From positions 1 through 63,805 of the forward strand of contig JALEVO010000108.1 in the NCBI GenBank assembly GCA_022788225.1: a stretch of DNA of 63,805 bases, in the 5' to 3' direction. The stretch comes from Oscillospiraceae bacterium. GTDB lineage: Bacteria > Bacillota > Clostridia > Oscillospirales > Ruminococcaceae. The notes below the pieces were generated by a model. The model had not been told where the DNA came from. It made no database searches and saw only the letters and a program-made list of their open reading frames with translations. A program made the translations under genes and the position numbers. This document shows positions 1 to 8,067 of the stretch, piece by piece (within the stretch, counting starts at the first letter, position 1; every line of letters begins with the position of its first letter).

Positions 1-237
1 ATCAATTTCACTCGGAATTTCAACTTCTGTTAAAGATTTATCACAATTAGCTATTGCTACAAAATCGCTTGTTCCGTCTTCGTCTTCGTCAACTTTATCA
101 TACCAAAACTCACCATTATTCTCCAAGCCTATGTAATATTCAGCCTCAGCAATTAAAGAGCTATAACTCCCCGCAAAAATACCTGCGGCGCATACCATTG
201 CTGTGAGTATGCCTGTAATTTTCTTAGCAATACGCAT
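1..237 (-). CDS. Secreted leucine-rich-repeat protein, N-terminal part (cut by window edge)
   Basis: The reading frame opens at an ATG at 237 behind AGGAGGT at 245-251 and runs off the left edge, giving 79 residues. It starts MRIAKKITGILTAMV, a typical signal peptide with a hydrophobic stretch at about residues 7-25. The last visible part reads KSLTEVEIPSEID, which matches the start of a BspA-type (LRR_5) leucine-rich repeat. Such proteins are common surface or secreted proteins in Ruminococcus, often with dockerins, but the C-terminus lies outside the window. An ATG at 244 is excluded because it meets a stop after six codons. Function beyond secretion and likely protein or glycan binding cannot be inferred. 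Confidence 0.7.
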   Translation of the reverse strand, partial: MRIAKKITGILTAMVCAAGIFAGSYSSLIAEAEYYIGLENNGEFWYDKVDEDEDGTSDFVAIANCDKSLTEVEIPSEID

Positions 238-315
238 TTCGCATACCTCCTGTAATTTTTTTATAATTCTAACATAATTTTCATTTTTTGTCAAGAAAAC
301 TGATTATTACCCCAA

Positions 316-398
316 TGTAGGGGCTGGCGCCCTCGACAGCCCGTATTTACGCATAAAATCAAGCTTTTTCCGGGACGTCGAGGGCGCCGTCCCCTACA
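316..398. repeat. Dispersed inverted-repeat element, copy 1 (83 bp)
   Basis: Outer arms TGTAGGGG and CCCCTACA enclose GGCGCCCTCGAC and GTCGAGGGCGCC, so the whole unit folds as an imperfect hairpin. Related copies lie at 21416-21556, 30039-30178 and 55284-55369, all between genes. It carries no ORF and looks like a MITE or REP-type element. Confidence 0.8.
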
Positions 399-424
399 AA
401 ATTGCGGGTTTTACAAATAAACCA

Positions 425-453
425 TTGAAAAATAACAGAATTTATGATAAAAT
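425..453 (+). promoter_or_regulatory. Promoter for HD hydrolase and GH13 genes
   Basis: TTGAAA at 425-430, a 17-bp spacer and TAAAAT at 448-453 match a vegetative promoter, about 40 bp before the first start codon. Confidence 0.65.
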
Positions 454-492
454 AATAAAGTAATGATTCTGCAATTACAGGAGTAAAACCAA

Positions 493-1080
493 ATGATTGA
501 AAACGCAAAAGAAGAATTTCTGAGAATATATCAGGAAAATATCAGCAGACCAGGTTCGGACAAGCTTCTGAATTACCTGCTTTCCGACCAGAGCGATTTT
601 TTTGAAGCACCGTGCAGTACACGCTATCACGGTTCTTACGCCGGCGGTCTGTGCGAACACAGCATTAATGTTTACAACTGCTTAAAGGACTACCTTACAC
701 GTCCACGCACCAAGGAACTTTACAGAATGAACTACAGCGAGGAAACTATCGCCCTCGTTTCACTCCTGCATGACGTCTGCAAGATGAACTTTTACGCTGT
801 TGATTACAGAAATGCAAAAAATGACCAGGGTGTATGGGAGAAAGTCCCTTATTATACTATCAATGACCGCCTGCCGTATGGACATGGTGAAAAGTCGGTC
901 TATATAGTTTCCGGTTTTATGCGGCTTACACGGGAGGAAGCCTTTGCTATCAGGTATCACATGGGCTTTTCGGGGATTGAGGACAAAAACAGCATAGGCA
1001 GTGCCTTTGAAATGTTCCCTCTTGCTTTTGCTCTCAGCGTCGCTGACATGGAGGCTACATATTATCTTGAATCAAAATAG
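493..1080 (+). CDS. HD-domain phosphohydrolase
   Basis: This 195-residue cytosolic protein carries the metal-binding pattern of the HD superfamily: His in LCEHS near residue 55, His-Asp in LLHDVCK near residue 95, further His residues in YGHGEKS and RYHMG, and a late Asp in SVADMEA. HD proteins hydrolyse phosphate esters, often of nucleotides, but the substrate here cannot be read from the sequence. The ATG at 493 follows GGAG at 480-483. The GH13 gene begins 12 bases after the stop, so the two are probably co-transcribed. Confidence is high for the fold and low for the substrate. Confidence 0.75.
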   Translation: MIENAKEEFLRIYQENISRPGSDKLLNYLLSDQSDFFEAPCSTRYHGSYAGGLCEHSINVYNCLKDYLTRPRTKELYRMNYSEETIALVSLLHDVCKMNFYAVDYRNAKNDQGVWEKVPYYTINDRLPYGHGEKSVYIVSGFMRLTREEAFAIRYHMGFSGIEDKNSIGSAFEMFPLAFALSVADMEATYYLESK

Positions 1081-1092
1081 GAGATGACTAAA

Positions 1093-2679
1093 ATGAGTAA
1101 TCACTGGTATGACAACGCAATTATCTATCACATTTACCCTCTCGGTTTCTGCGGAGCACCGAAGGTAAACGAGGGAGGTCCGGTTCAGTACCGTCTGGAC
1201 AAGCTTATCGACTGGATACCTCACCTTAAAGAAATGAACATAGACGCTGTTTATCTCGGACCTGTTTTCGAGTCCGCTGAACACGGCTACGACACAACTG
1301 ACTACAAAACAATTGACAGACGTCTGGGCGACAACGCTTCTTTCAAGAAAATCTGCGACCAGCTCCACGAAAACGGTATCCGTGTTATCTTAGACGGCGT
1401 TTTTAATCATGTCGGCAGAAAGTTCCCGCAGTTTGTGGACATTCAGCGCAACGGCAGAAATTCACAGTACTGCGGCTGGTTCCAGAATCTCAATTTTGAC
1501 GGTCAGAGTCCATGCGGAGATAATTTCTGGTACGAGGGCTGGAACGGTCACTATAACCTTGTTAAGCTTAACCTCAGAAATCCGGGGGTATGCGACTACC
1601 TTATCGACGCAGTAAACTACTGGATGGAAGAATTTAAAATAGACGGTATCCGTTTCGATGCCGCTGACTGTATCGAGTTCGACTTCTTCAAGAGAATCAG
1701 AAACTTCTGCAAGGGCAAGAATCCGGAATTCTGGCTTATGGGTGAGATTATTTTCGGCGACTACAACCGCTGGGCTAACCCTGAAATGCTGGACAGCGTT
1801 ACCAACTACGAGTGCTACAAGGGTATCTACTCATCTCACAATACCAAGAACTACTTCGAGATTGACTACTCTATCAACCGCCAGTCGGGAAGCAATGCAA
1901 TTTATCCTAATATCAATCTCTATACATTCGTTGACAACCACGATGTAAACCGTATTGCAAGCACGCTCACAAATCCGGAGCACCTCTGCAATGTCTACAC
2001 ACTGCTTTACTGTATGCCGGGTATTCCGTCAATCTATTACGGCGGTGAGTTCGGCGTAAAGGGCGTTAAGGAGAATAACTCCGATGACAATTTAAGACCG
2101 TGCCTTAATCTGGGAGATATTCCGGACAAAAACACAAAGCTTTACGAGCATATCGTTAAGCTGGGACGTCTTTACAAGGCATATCCTGCTCTGAGAACCG
2201 GAAAATATTACACTATGATTATCCGCAATCAGCAGATGCTTTTCTTAAAGGAACTGAATGAGCAGCAGGTATTTGTTGCACTGAACCTTGAAGACAGAGA
2301 TTACGACCTCTGTTTCAATACAAACCGTACTGCTCTTGTTGACGCATTAAGTGGTCAGCGTGTCAATGTTGAAAACGGAAACGCCTATATAAAAATGCCG
2401 CCTTTCTCCTCTATGATTATTGTTGAGGACGCACTTCTCAATGCTGAACCGGAGCCGGAGAAGGAAGAAATTCCAGCTGAAACAGAAATCGTTATCGGCG
2501 GAAAGTACCGTCATTACAGGGGCGGCGAGTATGAAGTAGTTTCAGTTGCAAAACACAGCGAAACCCTTGAAGAACTTGTAATTTACAAGTCATTGTCAGA
2601 CGGCGAACTCTGGGCAAGACCAAAGTCCCTGTTCGTGGGTATTGCAGACGGTCAGCCGAGATTTACAAAAATCGATTAA
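1093..2679 (+). CDS. GH13 alpha-amylase-family enzyme with C-terminal DUF1653 domain
   Basis: The catalytic barrel shows the conserved GH13 regions: DGVFNHVG, GIRFDAAD with the nucleophile Asp, GEII with the acid/base Glu, and FVDNHD. There is no signal peptide, so it probably acts on intracellular maltooligosaccharides or related alpha-glucans. After an all-beta region and a Glu/Pro-rich linker (around residues 448-460), the last 60 or so residues read as a DUF1653 domain (KYRHYRGGEYEVVSVAKHSE and ELWARPKSLF). DUF1653 is normally a short stand-alone protein, so the fusion is odd. The ATG at 1093 is preferred over the one at 1084 because the GGAG at 1080-1083 sits nine bases before 1093 and would touch 1084. 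The gene ends at a strong bidirectional terminator. Confidence 0.85.
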   Translation: MSNHWYDNAIIYHIYPLGFCGAPKVNEGGPVQYRLDKLIDWIPHLKEMNIDAVYLGPVFESAEHGYDTTDYKTIDRRLGDNASFKKICDQLHENGIRVILDGVFNHVGRKFPQFVDIQRNGRNSQYCGWFQNLNFDGQSPCGDNFWYEGWNGHYNLVKLNLRNPGVCDYLIDAVNYWMEEFKIDGIRFDAADCIEFDFFKRIRNFCKGKNPEFWLMGEIIFGDYNRWANPEMLDSVTNYECYKGIYSSHNTKNYFEIDYSINRQSGSNAIYPNINLYTFVDNHDVNRIASTLTNPEHLCNVYTLLYCMPGIPSIYYGGEFGVKGVKENNSDDNLRPCLNLGDIPDKNTKLYEHIVKLGRLYKAYPALRTGKYYTMIIRNQQMLFLKELNEQQVFVALNLEDRDYDLCFNTNRTALVDALSGQRVNVENGNAYIKMPPFSSMIIVEDALLNAEPEPEKEEIPAETEIVIGGKYRHYRGGEYEVVSVAKHSETLEELVIYKSLSDGELWARPKSLFVGIADGQPRFTKID

Positions 2680-2700
2680 TAAATATCAGATAAATAAAAT

Positions 2701-2724
2701 GGACGTTCTGTAACAAGAACGTCC
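2701..2724. terminator. Bidirectional intrinsic terminator
   Basis: A 9-bp perfect stem (GGACGTTCT / AGAACGTCC) with a six-base loop is followed by GTTTTGTTT on the plus strand and ATTTTATTT on the minus strand. It separates the convergent GH13 gene and phage block. Confidence 0.85.
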
Positions 2725-2731
2725 GTTTTGT

Positions 2732-3955
2732 TTATGTACCGGATATCTCAGCAATTTTCTGGTCTATATAATTCCTTAGACTATCCAGTTCTTCTTTCAG
2801 ACTTGGCTGATATGTCTCATAGGCGTCACCTATAATCTCGGCATCTCTGAGCATAGGATAAAATTTAAGATTATTGGCGGTGTAGCCGCTGGCTATTGAG
2901 ATTACAACCTGCGTAACAGTTTTATTCTCAATTTTACAGCCGCTTCCGAAGTCTGGTGCAGACAGCCATGCCGATGATGCATAAGCGGTCAAATAAAAAG
3001 TGTCCCAGCTGCCTCCGGATGGGCAGCCTGTCAGTATGTAATTACCGATACCAAGTCCGACTTTATTGTTTATCATAAACGATATTGTTGCAGTAGCAGT
3101 ACCATTAACCGTAATAGATTTATCATCATTAATTGTAAATGTCACACCGCTTACGGTTTGGGTTACAGCATTATTTTTAAGCAGATTTTTCTTGACATAG
3201 CCAAGTGTAGACTTATTAACAGCAATGCAGGACGTGCTTTGGCTGATCCTTGTGTCTATATTATCAGAGTAAGGTTCGTAGGTGTCGTCGGTTATGTCGG
3301 CGTAACGCAGCATAGGGCAGAATATTATATTGCTGGCTGTCTTACCTGATTCAACCTGACAAGTTACTGTATATAGTGCTTTTTCGGCAACAGTAAATGT
3401 GTAACCATTCCCTCTATCTACACCGACATAAGAGCCATATCCATCTGCACTTGTTCCCACACCTAAGCGTATTCTGAAAACATCACTGACGGCTCCGGTT
3501 AAAGTATAAGTACCGGCTTCTAATTCCCCTTTAAAAACTATGATATTGGCGTAGTTTGATGTACTGTTTGTGCCGTTTGCAGTAACACTTTTATCTGTAT
3601 TAACAGTAAAGGTAACTCCACTTTTAGTTGATGTTTTTGCTGTATTTTTCAGCAGATTTCTCTTAACACAGCCAAGTGCTGATCTGTTAATTGCAATATT
3701 ACTCCTGACATTTGCAAATGATTCAGCAATATCTGCACCAGTACTGTCTGAAACAGCCCTTTCTGCCTCACCTCCGTTTGCCGGCAAAGAGGACGGCGTG
3801 TCTGACAGATCATTGTAACTGCCGGAAAACGCTACCGGTTTCAAGTCGGCAAGCCACTTTTTCAGCTTTCCGAACAGCGTTTTTATCTCATCACCGCTTT
3901 GTATCTCCTGTCTGTTTACAGCCTGATTAAATTCAACATTTATTTCCGCTTTCAT
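2732..3955 (-). CDS. Phage tail fibre or receptor-binding-like protein with two repeats
   Basis: The 407-residue product is the last gene of the phage-like block. Its N-terminus contains VAFSGSYNDLSDTPSSLP, a stretch common in phage fibre proteins. Two homologous modules follow, each starting with (V)KRNLLKN or VKKNLLKN, then GVTFTVN or GVTFTIN, DKSVTANGT or DKSITVNGT, and ending near FCPMLRYA or FYPMLRDA. Such modules look like beta-sandwich, sugar-binding folds of tail appendages. The C-terminus is a short coiled segment (EELDSLRNYIDQKIAEI). It overlaps the preceding gene by one base. It is likely the host-recognition end of the particle, but this is inferred from composition and position. 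Confidence 0.65.
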   Translation of the reverse strand: MKAEINVEFNQAVNRQEIQSGDEIKTLFGKLKKWLADLKPVAFSGSYNDLSDTPSSLPANGGEAERAVSDSTGADIAESFANVRSNIAINRSALGCVKRNLLKNTAKTSTKSGVTFTVNTDKSVTANGTNSTSNYANIIVFKGELEAGTYTLTGAVSDVFRIRLGVGTSADGYGSYVGVDRGNGYTFTVAEKALYTVTCQVESGKTASNIIFCPMLRYADITDDTYEPYSDNIDTRISQSTSCIAVNKSTLGYVKKNLLKNNAVTQTVSGVTFTINDDKSITVNGTATATISFMINNKVGLGIGNYILTGCPSGGSWDTFYLTAYASSAWLSAPDFGSGCKIENKTVTQVVISIASGYTANNLKFYPMLRDAEIIGDAYETYQPSLKEELDSLRNYIDQKIAEISGT

Positions 3956-4470
3956 TATGCGTCCTCCAATGTGCAGTTGAGTACCAGTTTATCACTTGCT
4001 TTTACATAACCCCCAAGCAGATCGTCTACCTCTGTTTTGGTGTAGTAGCCGGAAAGATCAACTTCAGTTGTCTTTCCCATGTAATCCCATGCAGTGCCCG
4101 TCCAGTAATACTCCTGAAATTCGGAATCGCCTGCCGCACCAACCAGATAAACATCTCCGGTTTTCACATTTTCTGCAGGCAGACTGCCAACGCTGTCAAC
4201 TCTGCCTTTAAGAGTAAACACACTTCCGATTGCTGTAATTGCGGTACTTATAGCGGAATCCACCTCGTCTTTAGTGTAATACTCCGCCATATCACCGCCG
4301 ATATAAGGCAGCTGGGCATATGTCTGAACACCGTCGCCGATTTTGATTTTCGAGGAACTTTCACCAAGCTCCACACACACAAAACCTTTAGGTATCACTC
4401 TTGTGACCTGTGCCCACTGTGCCGCTGTTCTTGAATCAAGATAAATTTCTGTATTATTCATTGTAATCAT
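3955..4470 (-). CDS. Phage tail protein with tropism-determinant-like N-terminus
   Basis: This 171-residue protein begins with NTEIYLDSRTAAQW followed by GFVCVELGESSSKIKIGDG and YAQLPYIGG. That pattern (frame or source statement, then IKIGDG, then Y..LPYIGG) is typical of the N-terminal domain of phage tail-tip and tropism-determinant proteins. Two short YYTKDEVD and YYTKTEVDDLL segments, common in phage fibre linkers, follow. The ATG at 4470 has GGGAGG about seven bases upstream. It sits in a chain of overlapping or touching genes, so it is translated as part of the block. Confidence 0.65.
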   Translation of the reverse strand: MITMNNTEIYLDSRTAAQWAQVTRVIPKGFVCVELGESSSKIKIGDGVQTYAQLPYIGGDMAEYYTKDEVDSAISTAITAIGSVFTLKGRVDSVGSLPAENVKTGDVYLVGAAGDSEFQEYYWTGTAWDYMGKTTEVDLSGYYTKTEVDDLLGGYVKASDKLVLNCTLEDA

Positions 4471-4472
4471 GT

Positions 4473-4745
4473 TTATTCCTCCCTTAATCTGCTTTGAATT
4501 GCATCAAAGTCATTTAATCGTACATATATATTCTGAACCGAATCAAATCTGTAAGCCGCATTTTCATCAACAGCTATATAAAGCCTGTCCTCTCTGCCGA
4601 CATTGGGAAATTCAAGACGGTTTGAAAAAACGAGTTCTGCCGGACTTGCCCCCACTGACTTCACCTTTCCAGAAACCGTCCCCCCTGCTGAAACCAGACC
4701 GCTGCCTGACGCTCCGGCAGAAACAGTACCGCTGATTGTTTCCAT
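4473..4745 (-). CDS. Small phage structural protein, function unknown
   Basis: The 90-residue product starts with a Gly/Ser/Val-rich low-complexity segment (SAGASGSGLVSAGG) followed by a compact segment around EFPNVGREDRLYIAVDENAAYRFD. The phrase REDRLYIA..ENAAYRFD is typical of phage tail-assembly proteins that display a parameter-like beta hairpin. It overlaps the stop of the upstream gene (TAATG) and lies three bases before the next, so it is translationally coupled. No function is assigned. Confidence 0.55.
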   Translation of the reverse strand: METISGTVSAGASGSGLVSAGGTVSGKVKSVGASPAELVFSNRLEFPNVGREDRLYIAVDENAAYRFDSVQNIYVRLNDFDAIQSRLREE

Positions 4746-5131
4746 TAATTATCACCCTCCAGATCACTTACCCTGCTTACAGAATGCATTATTTCAAAAT
4801 CCCCCTGAGCATAAGTGTAAGCCTCGTCCATTTTTTCCATATCCGGAATATACATAAAGCTGTACTCATAACCGTCTGGCGAAAAGTCGGTTTCAGCCGG
4901 CAGAATTCTGAATGACAGAATACCGTCAATGTAATCATCTGCTGTAAGGATTCGCTTTATAAGCGTTTTACCGCTGTACTTTGATTTTACTGTAAAAATA
5001 ATACATGAGTTTTCATCAAGAATAATGGGTTCAGTGGTACCATCCTCCATAACTTTTTCCGGCTGTGTTGACAATGCCGCTGAATCTCCCCTGCTGACAT
5101 GAATGCCTGAATTTTTGTCAATATACAGCAT
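4745..5131 (-). CDS. Phage baseplate or tail-associated protein, BppU-N-like
   Basis: This 128-residue protein begins MLYIDKNSGIHVSRGDSA, followed by IILDENSCIIFTVKSK and SFRILPAETDFSPDGYEYSF. The arrangement (start, RGD, then a limit on input values, then PAETDxxPGxYxY) is what I associate with the N-terminal domain of upper baseplate proteins of Gram-positive siphophages. It lies directly after the amidase. RBS GGAAGG precedes the ATG. The family match is from memory and is moderately sure. Confidence 0.55.
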   Translation of the reverse strand: MLYIDKNSGIHVSRGDSAALSTQPEKVMEDGTTEPIILDENSCIIFTVKSKYSGKTLIKRILTADDYIDGILSFRILPAETDFSPDGYEYSFMYIPDMEKMDEAYTYAQGDFEIMHSVSRVSDLEGDN

Positions 5132-5133
5132 TT

Positions 5134-5880
5134 TTACTTCACCTTCCTTTCAATCTCACTGTGCAGTCGTTTAATAAACTTCTCCCCTGCCACCCCGTTT
5201 TTTCTGTATCCCCATACCCCTAAAAGGTAATTTACAGCATTAAGGGTGCCGCTGCCGAAATATATGTTCTTGTCCACACCGTACTTGTTTATTCCAAGAG
5301 TTTTCGCAATCAGCAACAGTTCTTTCAGACAGAGAACGCCAATCGTAGCGTCACCTTTTTTATAGCCGGACTTGTCCAGTATTTCAGGTTCCAATTTTTC
5401 CTTAACGTCCGCCCTGAATTTTTTCCACGCTGAATTGCTGTTGTCGTCAGAACCACCCTTATTCTCCGGTACAAAGGATTTCGGGCAAACCTTTCCGGTA
5501 ACGTCAAAGTGCCTTATAATATTGCTTTCGTCAAGACCATACTTTCGGCAAAGGTATGCGCAAAGTTCAATAAGACTGCTGTAAGTCTTTTCATTGAATT
5601 TTCCGGTACTGTCAGGGTGACAGCACTCAACCGAAACGCTCCATGAATTAGCCTGACAGGTACACCATGCAACTTCTTCGTCCGGAATACAGCATATAAT
5701 TTCTCCGTTCAAACCGATTATGTAGTTGGCAGAAACTTCGCATTTATTGTTCTGAAAATAATTCCTGTTGGCTTCGGCTGAAGTACCCGGATTTCCTATG
5801 TAGTGAACGGCAATTGCAGTTGTTTTCGCCCTTTTTTCATAAGGGCGGTTATTGGTGATAAGCTTGTTTGTGATTATCAT
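5134..5880 (-). CDS. N-acetylmuramoyl-L-alanine amidase (phage endolysin, Amidase_2 type)
   Basis: Residues 18-150 form an Amidase_2/PGRP domain. Zinc ligands are the His of AVHYIG, the His of IIRHFDV and the Cys of GKVCPKSF. The segment NYIIGLNGEIICCIPDEEVAW is the usual substrate-groove strand and ECCHPD the central one. The C-terminal 75 residues (from about KSGYKKGD) may be a cell-wall-binding region but match nothing I recognise. It would cleave the amide between muramic acid and L-alanine in peptidoglycan. There is no signal peptide, which fits holin-dependent release. Its ATG overlaps the holin stop by four bases, and RBS AGGAGG is present. Confidence 0.85.
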   Translation of the reverse strand: MIITNKLITNNRPYEKRAKTTAIAVHYIGNPGTSAEANRNYFQNNKCEVSANYIIGLNGEIICCIPDEEVAWCTCQANSWSVSVECCHPDSTGKFNEKTYSSLIELCAYLCRKYGLDESNIIRHFDVTGKVCPKSFVPENKGGSDDNSNSAWKKFRADVKEKLEPEILDKSGYKKGDATIGVLCLKELLLIAKTLGINKYGVDKNIYFGSGTLNAVNYLLGVWGYRKNGVAGEKFIKRLHSEIERKVK

Positions 5881-6059
5881 TTTTCGTCCTCCTTTTTTTC
5901 GTGCTGCGTACCGAAATAGAACGCAATTACAGTGGTGAATATCATCAGAAACTGCTCACCTGATATTGCCCCTTTCAGTGACAGTGCCGCAAAGACAGCT
6001 GTCAGCACAATTGTTACAATGCTCTTGACATTTACCAGTTTTAACAGCTTATTTACCAT
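5877..6059 (-). CDS. Putative phage holin
   Basis: The 60-residue protein MVNKLLKLVNVKS... has two hydrophobic stretches (SIVTIVLTAVFAALSL and EQFLMIFTTVIAFYFG) and a charged tail ending HEKKEDEK, the usual shape of a small class II holin. The ATG at 6059 is chosen because AGGAGG lies at about 6067-6072. A longer reading from 6077 would place this site inside the gene. It overlaps the XhlA-like gene upstream and the amidase downstream. Holins form membrane lesions that let the amidase reach the wall. Confidence 0.7.
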   Translation of the reverse strand: MVNKLLKLVNVKSIVTIVLTAVFAALSLKGAISGEQFLMIFTTVIAFYFGTQHEKKEDEK

Positions 6060-6279
6060 GCTCCGTCCTCCTTTCAAGGTCGCTTATTCTGTGGTTGGCG
6101 ACTTCAATTTTTTCTTCGATGACAGGCATTCGCCTTGCGAAGTTGTTGTGTTCAGCCACTTTGTTTTCAAGCTGCTGCAAGCGGTAATTAGTCATTTTCG
6201 ACGAAACAAAAATACCGCTAAGTGTTCCGCCGAAGGTCCCCAGAAGAGAAATCAGTGCTACTAAAATTTCACTGTTCAT
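6049..6279 (-). CDS. XhlA-like phage membrane protein
   Basis: This 76-residue product has one N-terminal membrane segment (ILVALISLLGTFGGTLSGIFV) followed by a coiled coil (YRLQQLENKVAEHNN...EEKIEVANHRISDLERR). That layout matches small lysis-module proteins of the XhlA type found next to holin genes in Gram-positive phages. It is the first gene of the block, preceded by GAGGAGGT. Overlap with the holin start implies coupled translation. Confidence 0.65.
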   Translation of the reverse strand: MNSEILVALISLLGTFGGTLSGIFVSSKMTNYRLQQLENKVAEHNNFARRMPVIEEKIEVANHRISDLERRTEHGK

Positions 6280-6323
6280 TTTTTTACCTCCTCACCAATA
6301 GCTTAAAAACACCGACTTTTTGT

Positions 6324-6354
6324 ATTATAATATGCAAATAAGGAAAAAGTGTAA
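6324..6354 (-). promoter_or_regulatory. Possible promoter of the phage-like block
   Basis: On the minus strand TATAAT occupies 6329-6324 and TTACAC lies 19 bp upstream at 6354-6349. The spacing is long and the -35 weak, so this may need an activator or be inactive. Confidence 0.4.
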
Positions 6355-6385
6355 CTGAATTGTAATATTGTTTCCCAATAAAAAA

Positions 6386-6414
6386 GCCACTGTCAGTAAA
6401 AAACTGACAGTGGC
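6386..6414 (-). terminator. Intrinsic terminator of aldo/keto reductase gene
   Basis: An 11-bp perfect stem (GCCACTGTCAG / CTGACAGTGGC) with a seven-base loop is followed by TTTTTATT on the minus strand. Confidence 0.85.
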
Positions 6415-6432
6415 TTGTTGTATAATTAAATT

Positions 6433-7410
6433 TTATTTTACAATTGCATCAATAGCGTCAAGCTCTTCCTGAGTGAAATCTGTTCTGAACGCTGCCTGAA
6501 CATTTTCCTCTATCTGCTCCGGACGGCTTGCACCGGTTATGACAGTCGTAACCTTTCCGTCACGCAAAACCCATGAAACTGCAAGCTGAGAAAGTTTCTG
6601 ACCTCTTGCAGCAGCAATCTCATTAAGCCTTACAAGCTTGCTCATTGTCACATCATCCGGCTTGTTTTTCATCCACGGACGGTTTGACGTACCGCTGCCC
6701 CCTAAATATTTGTCAGTCAGCAGACCCTGTGCCAGCGGTGAAAATACCGCAAGTCCAATTCCGTTTTCAGCAGAGTAATCTTTAAGACCGTCTGTTTCTA
6801 TCCAGCGGTTAATCATTGAATATGACGGCTGATTTATGATAAACGGTGTTTTCAGTTCGTCAAAGATTTTCTTTATTTCAGCAGTCTGCTTGGCATTATA
6901 GTTGGATATTCCGACGTAAAGCGCCTTTCCCTGTCTGACAGCCTGGTCGAGAGCGCAGGCTATTTCCTCTGCCGGAGTTTCGGGATCGTAGACATGGTGA
7001 TAGAAAATATCAACATAGTCCAGTCCCATTCTTTTCAGTGACTGGTCGAGAGAGGAAAGAAGATATTTCCTTGAGCCGTGCTTGCAGCCATAGGGTCCCT
7101 GCCACATATCATACCCTGCCTTGGTAGATATGCAGAGTTCATCACGGTATTCACCCAGCCCACGGCGGAGTATCTTTCCGAAGTTTTCTTCCGCTGAACC
7201 GTTATGCGGGTCACCGTAGTTATTGGCAAGGTCAAAATATACCACGCCGAGGTCAAAGGCAGTATGGCACATTTTTTCCATATTTTCAAAGCTGTCGCTG
7301 TAGCTGAAATTCTGCCACAGTCCCAGTGAAACAGGAGGCAGTCTGAGTCCCCATTTTCCGGTTTTATTGTAATACATCTTGTCATATCTCTTATCGCTTG
7401 CTGTATACAT
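6433..7410 (-). CDS. Aldo/keto reductase, YghZ/Gpr-like
   Basis: The 325-residue protein is a full-length TIM-barrel aldo/keto reductase. The catalytic tetrad is visible: Asp in YFDLANNYG, Tyr in the same segment, Lys in ISTKAGYD and His in FYHHVYD. The long match to WQGPYG..GSRKYLLSSLDQSLKRMGLDYVDIFY is characteristic of the YghZ branch (L-glyceraldehyde 3-phosphate reductase and beta-subunit-like reductases). It should use NADPH to reduce a small aldehyde, perhaps detoxifying triose phosphate by-products. It is monocistronic with its own terminator. AAGGAG precedes the ATG. Confidence 0.85.
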   Translation of the reverse strand: MYTASDKRYDKMYYNKTGKWGLRLPPVSLGLWQNFSYSDSFENMEKMCHTAFDLGVVYFDLANNYGDPHNGSAEENFGKILRRGLGEYRDELCISTKAGYDMWQGPYGCKHGSRKYLLSSLDQSLKRMGLDYVDIFYHHVYDPETPAEEIACALDQAVRQGKALYVGISNYNAKQTAEIKKIFDELKTPFIINQPSYSMINRWIETDGLKDYSAENGIGLAVFSPLAQGLLTDKYLGGSGTSNRPWMKNKPDDVTMSKLVRLNEIAAARGQKLSQLAVSWVLRDGKVTTVITGASRPEQIEENVQAAFRTDFTQEELDAIDAIVK

Positions 7411-7574
7411 AATGATTTCTCCTTTTTTGTGATATTTTCATATTATCACAGCTTTCCGTATCTGTCAAGTAGCAAAAAGAGGAGTTTTGTCATAAGCTGA
7501 TAGTGGTAGTGTTTATACCACAAAAAAGCAGCAATGCATAAATTGTCATTACTGCATTAAAGGAGGTTTTTTTA

Positions 7575-7829
7575 TTGGATTTCAGTATGTTTGAAAATAT
7601 GAGATTCAGTAATGATTATCAGCGCCCCGTCAATAACAGTATGGCGTCACATACAGTTCCGGGAAGTATGAGCCGTTTTCCGGAGGAAACTCCCCTTGCA
7701 ATGGCTTATGTTCCCATGCAGCAGTGGTCAGAGGTTTATAACGAGGCTGATGCTTTTGATGCCGGAACACTGTTTCCGGAACTGAATCTTCCATTTGAAC
7801 CGGAGGAGGGCTGTTATGGACAAAGATAA
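7575..7829 (+). CDS. cotJA: Spore coat protein CotJA
   Basis: This 84-residue protein carries the CotJA signature: TPLAMAYVPMQQWSEVY, then GTLFPELNLPF near the end. The start is a TTG at 7575, eight bases after AGGAGG (7561-7566). The first ATG at 7587 would be 20 bases away. It is the first gene of a cotJABC operon and overlaps cotJB. An imperfect palindrome GTGGTA...TACCAC at 7503-7521 lies upstream, but I could not fix a clear sporulation sigma-factor promoter. In Bacillus the operon is made in the mother cell. Confidence 0.85.
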   Translation: MDFSMFENMRFSNDYQRPVNNSMASHTVPGSMSRFPEETPLAMAYVPMQQWSEVYNEADAFDAGTLFPELNLPFEPEEGCYGQR

Positions 7830-8067
7830 ACTTTTCCGGACTATTCAGATGTATGGCTTTGCAATTGATGAAATAGTCCTTTATCTTGACACTCACCCAA
7901 ACTGTCAGAATGCTCTGAATTATTACCACAAATATAACGAATTAAAGCGTGAGGCAGTGGAAGAGTATAACAGACTTTATGGTCCCCTTACAGCAAAACA
8001 GGTCAGAAGCCGTGAAAAATGGACATGGACAAATGAACCATGGCCATGGGAAAGGAGTGCCAACTGA
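7816..8067 (+). CDS. cotJB: Spore coat protein CotJB
   Basis: The 83-residue product begins MDKDKLFRTIQMYGFAIDE and has the CotJB core YLDTHPNCQNALNYYHKYNE, with a Trp-rich end (WTWTNEPWPWE). The ATG at 7816 has GGAGG 7-8 bases upstream inside the end of cotJA. An in-frame upstream start at 7795 exists but lacks a ribosome site. The protein is thought to be a coat-associated partner of CotJC. Confidence 0.85.
   Translation: MDKDKLFRTIQMYGFAIDEIVLYLDTHPNCQNALNYYHKYNELKREAVEEYNRLYGPLTAKQVRSREKWTWTNEPWPWERSAN

Noticed and set aside
2732-6279. A complete prophage
   Set aside because: No integrase, repressor, replication, packaging or capsid genes, and no direct repeats that could be attachment sites were seen.
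7503-7544. Sporulation sigma-factor promoter before cotJA
   Set aside because: GTTTATA and CATAAATT are present, but their spacing is too long for a SigE or SigK promoter. I do not claim it.
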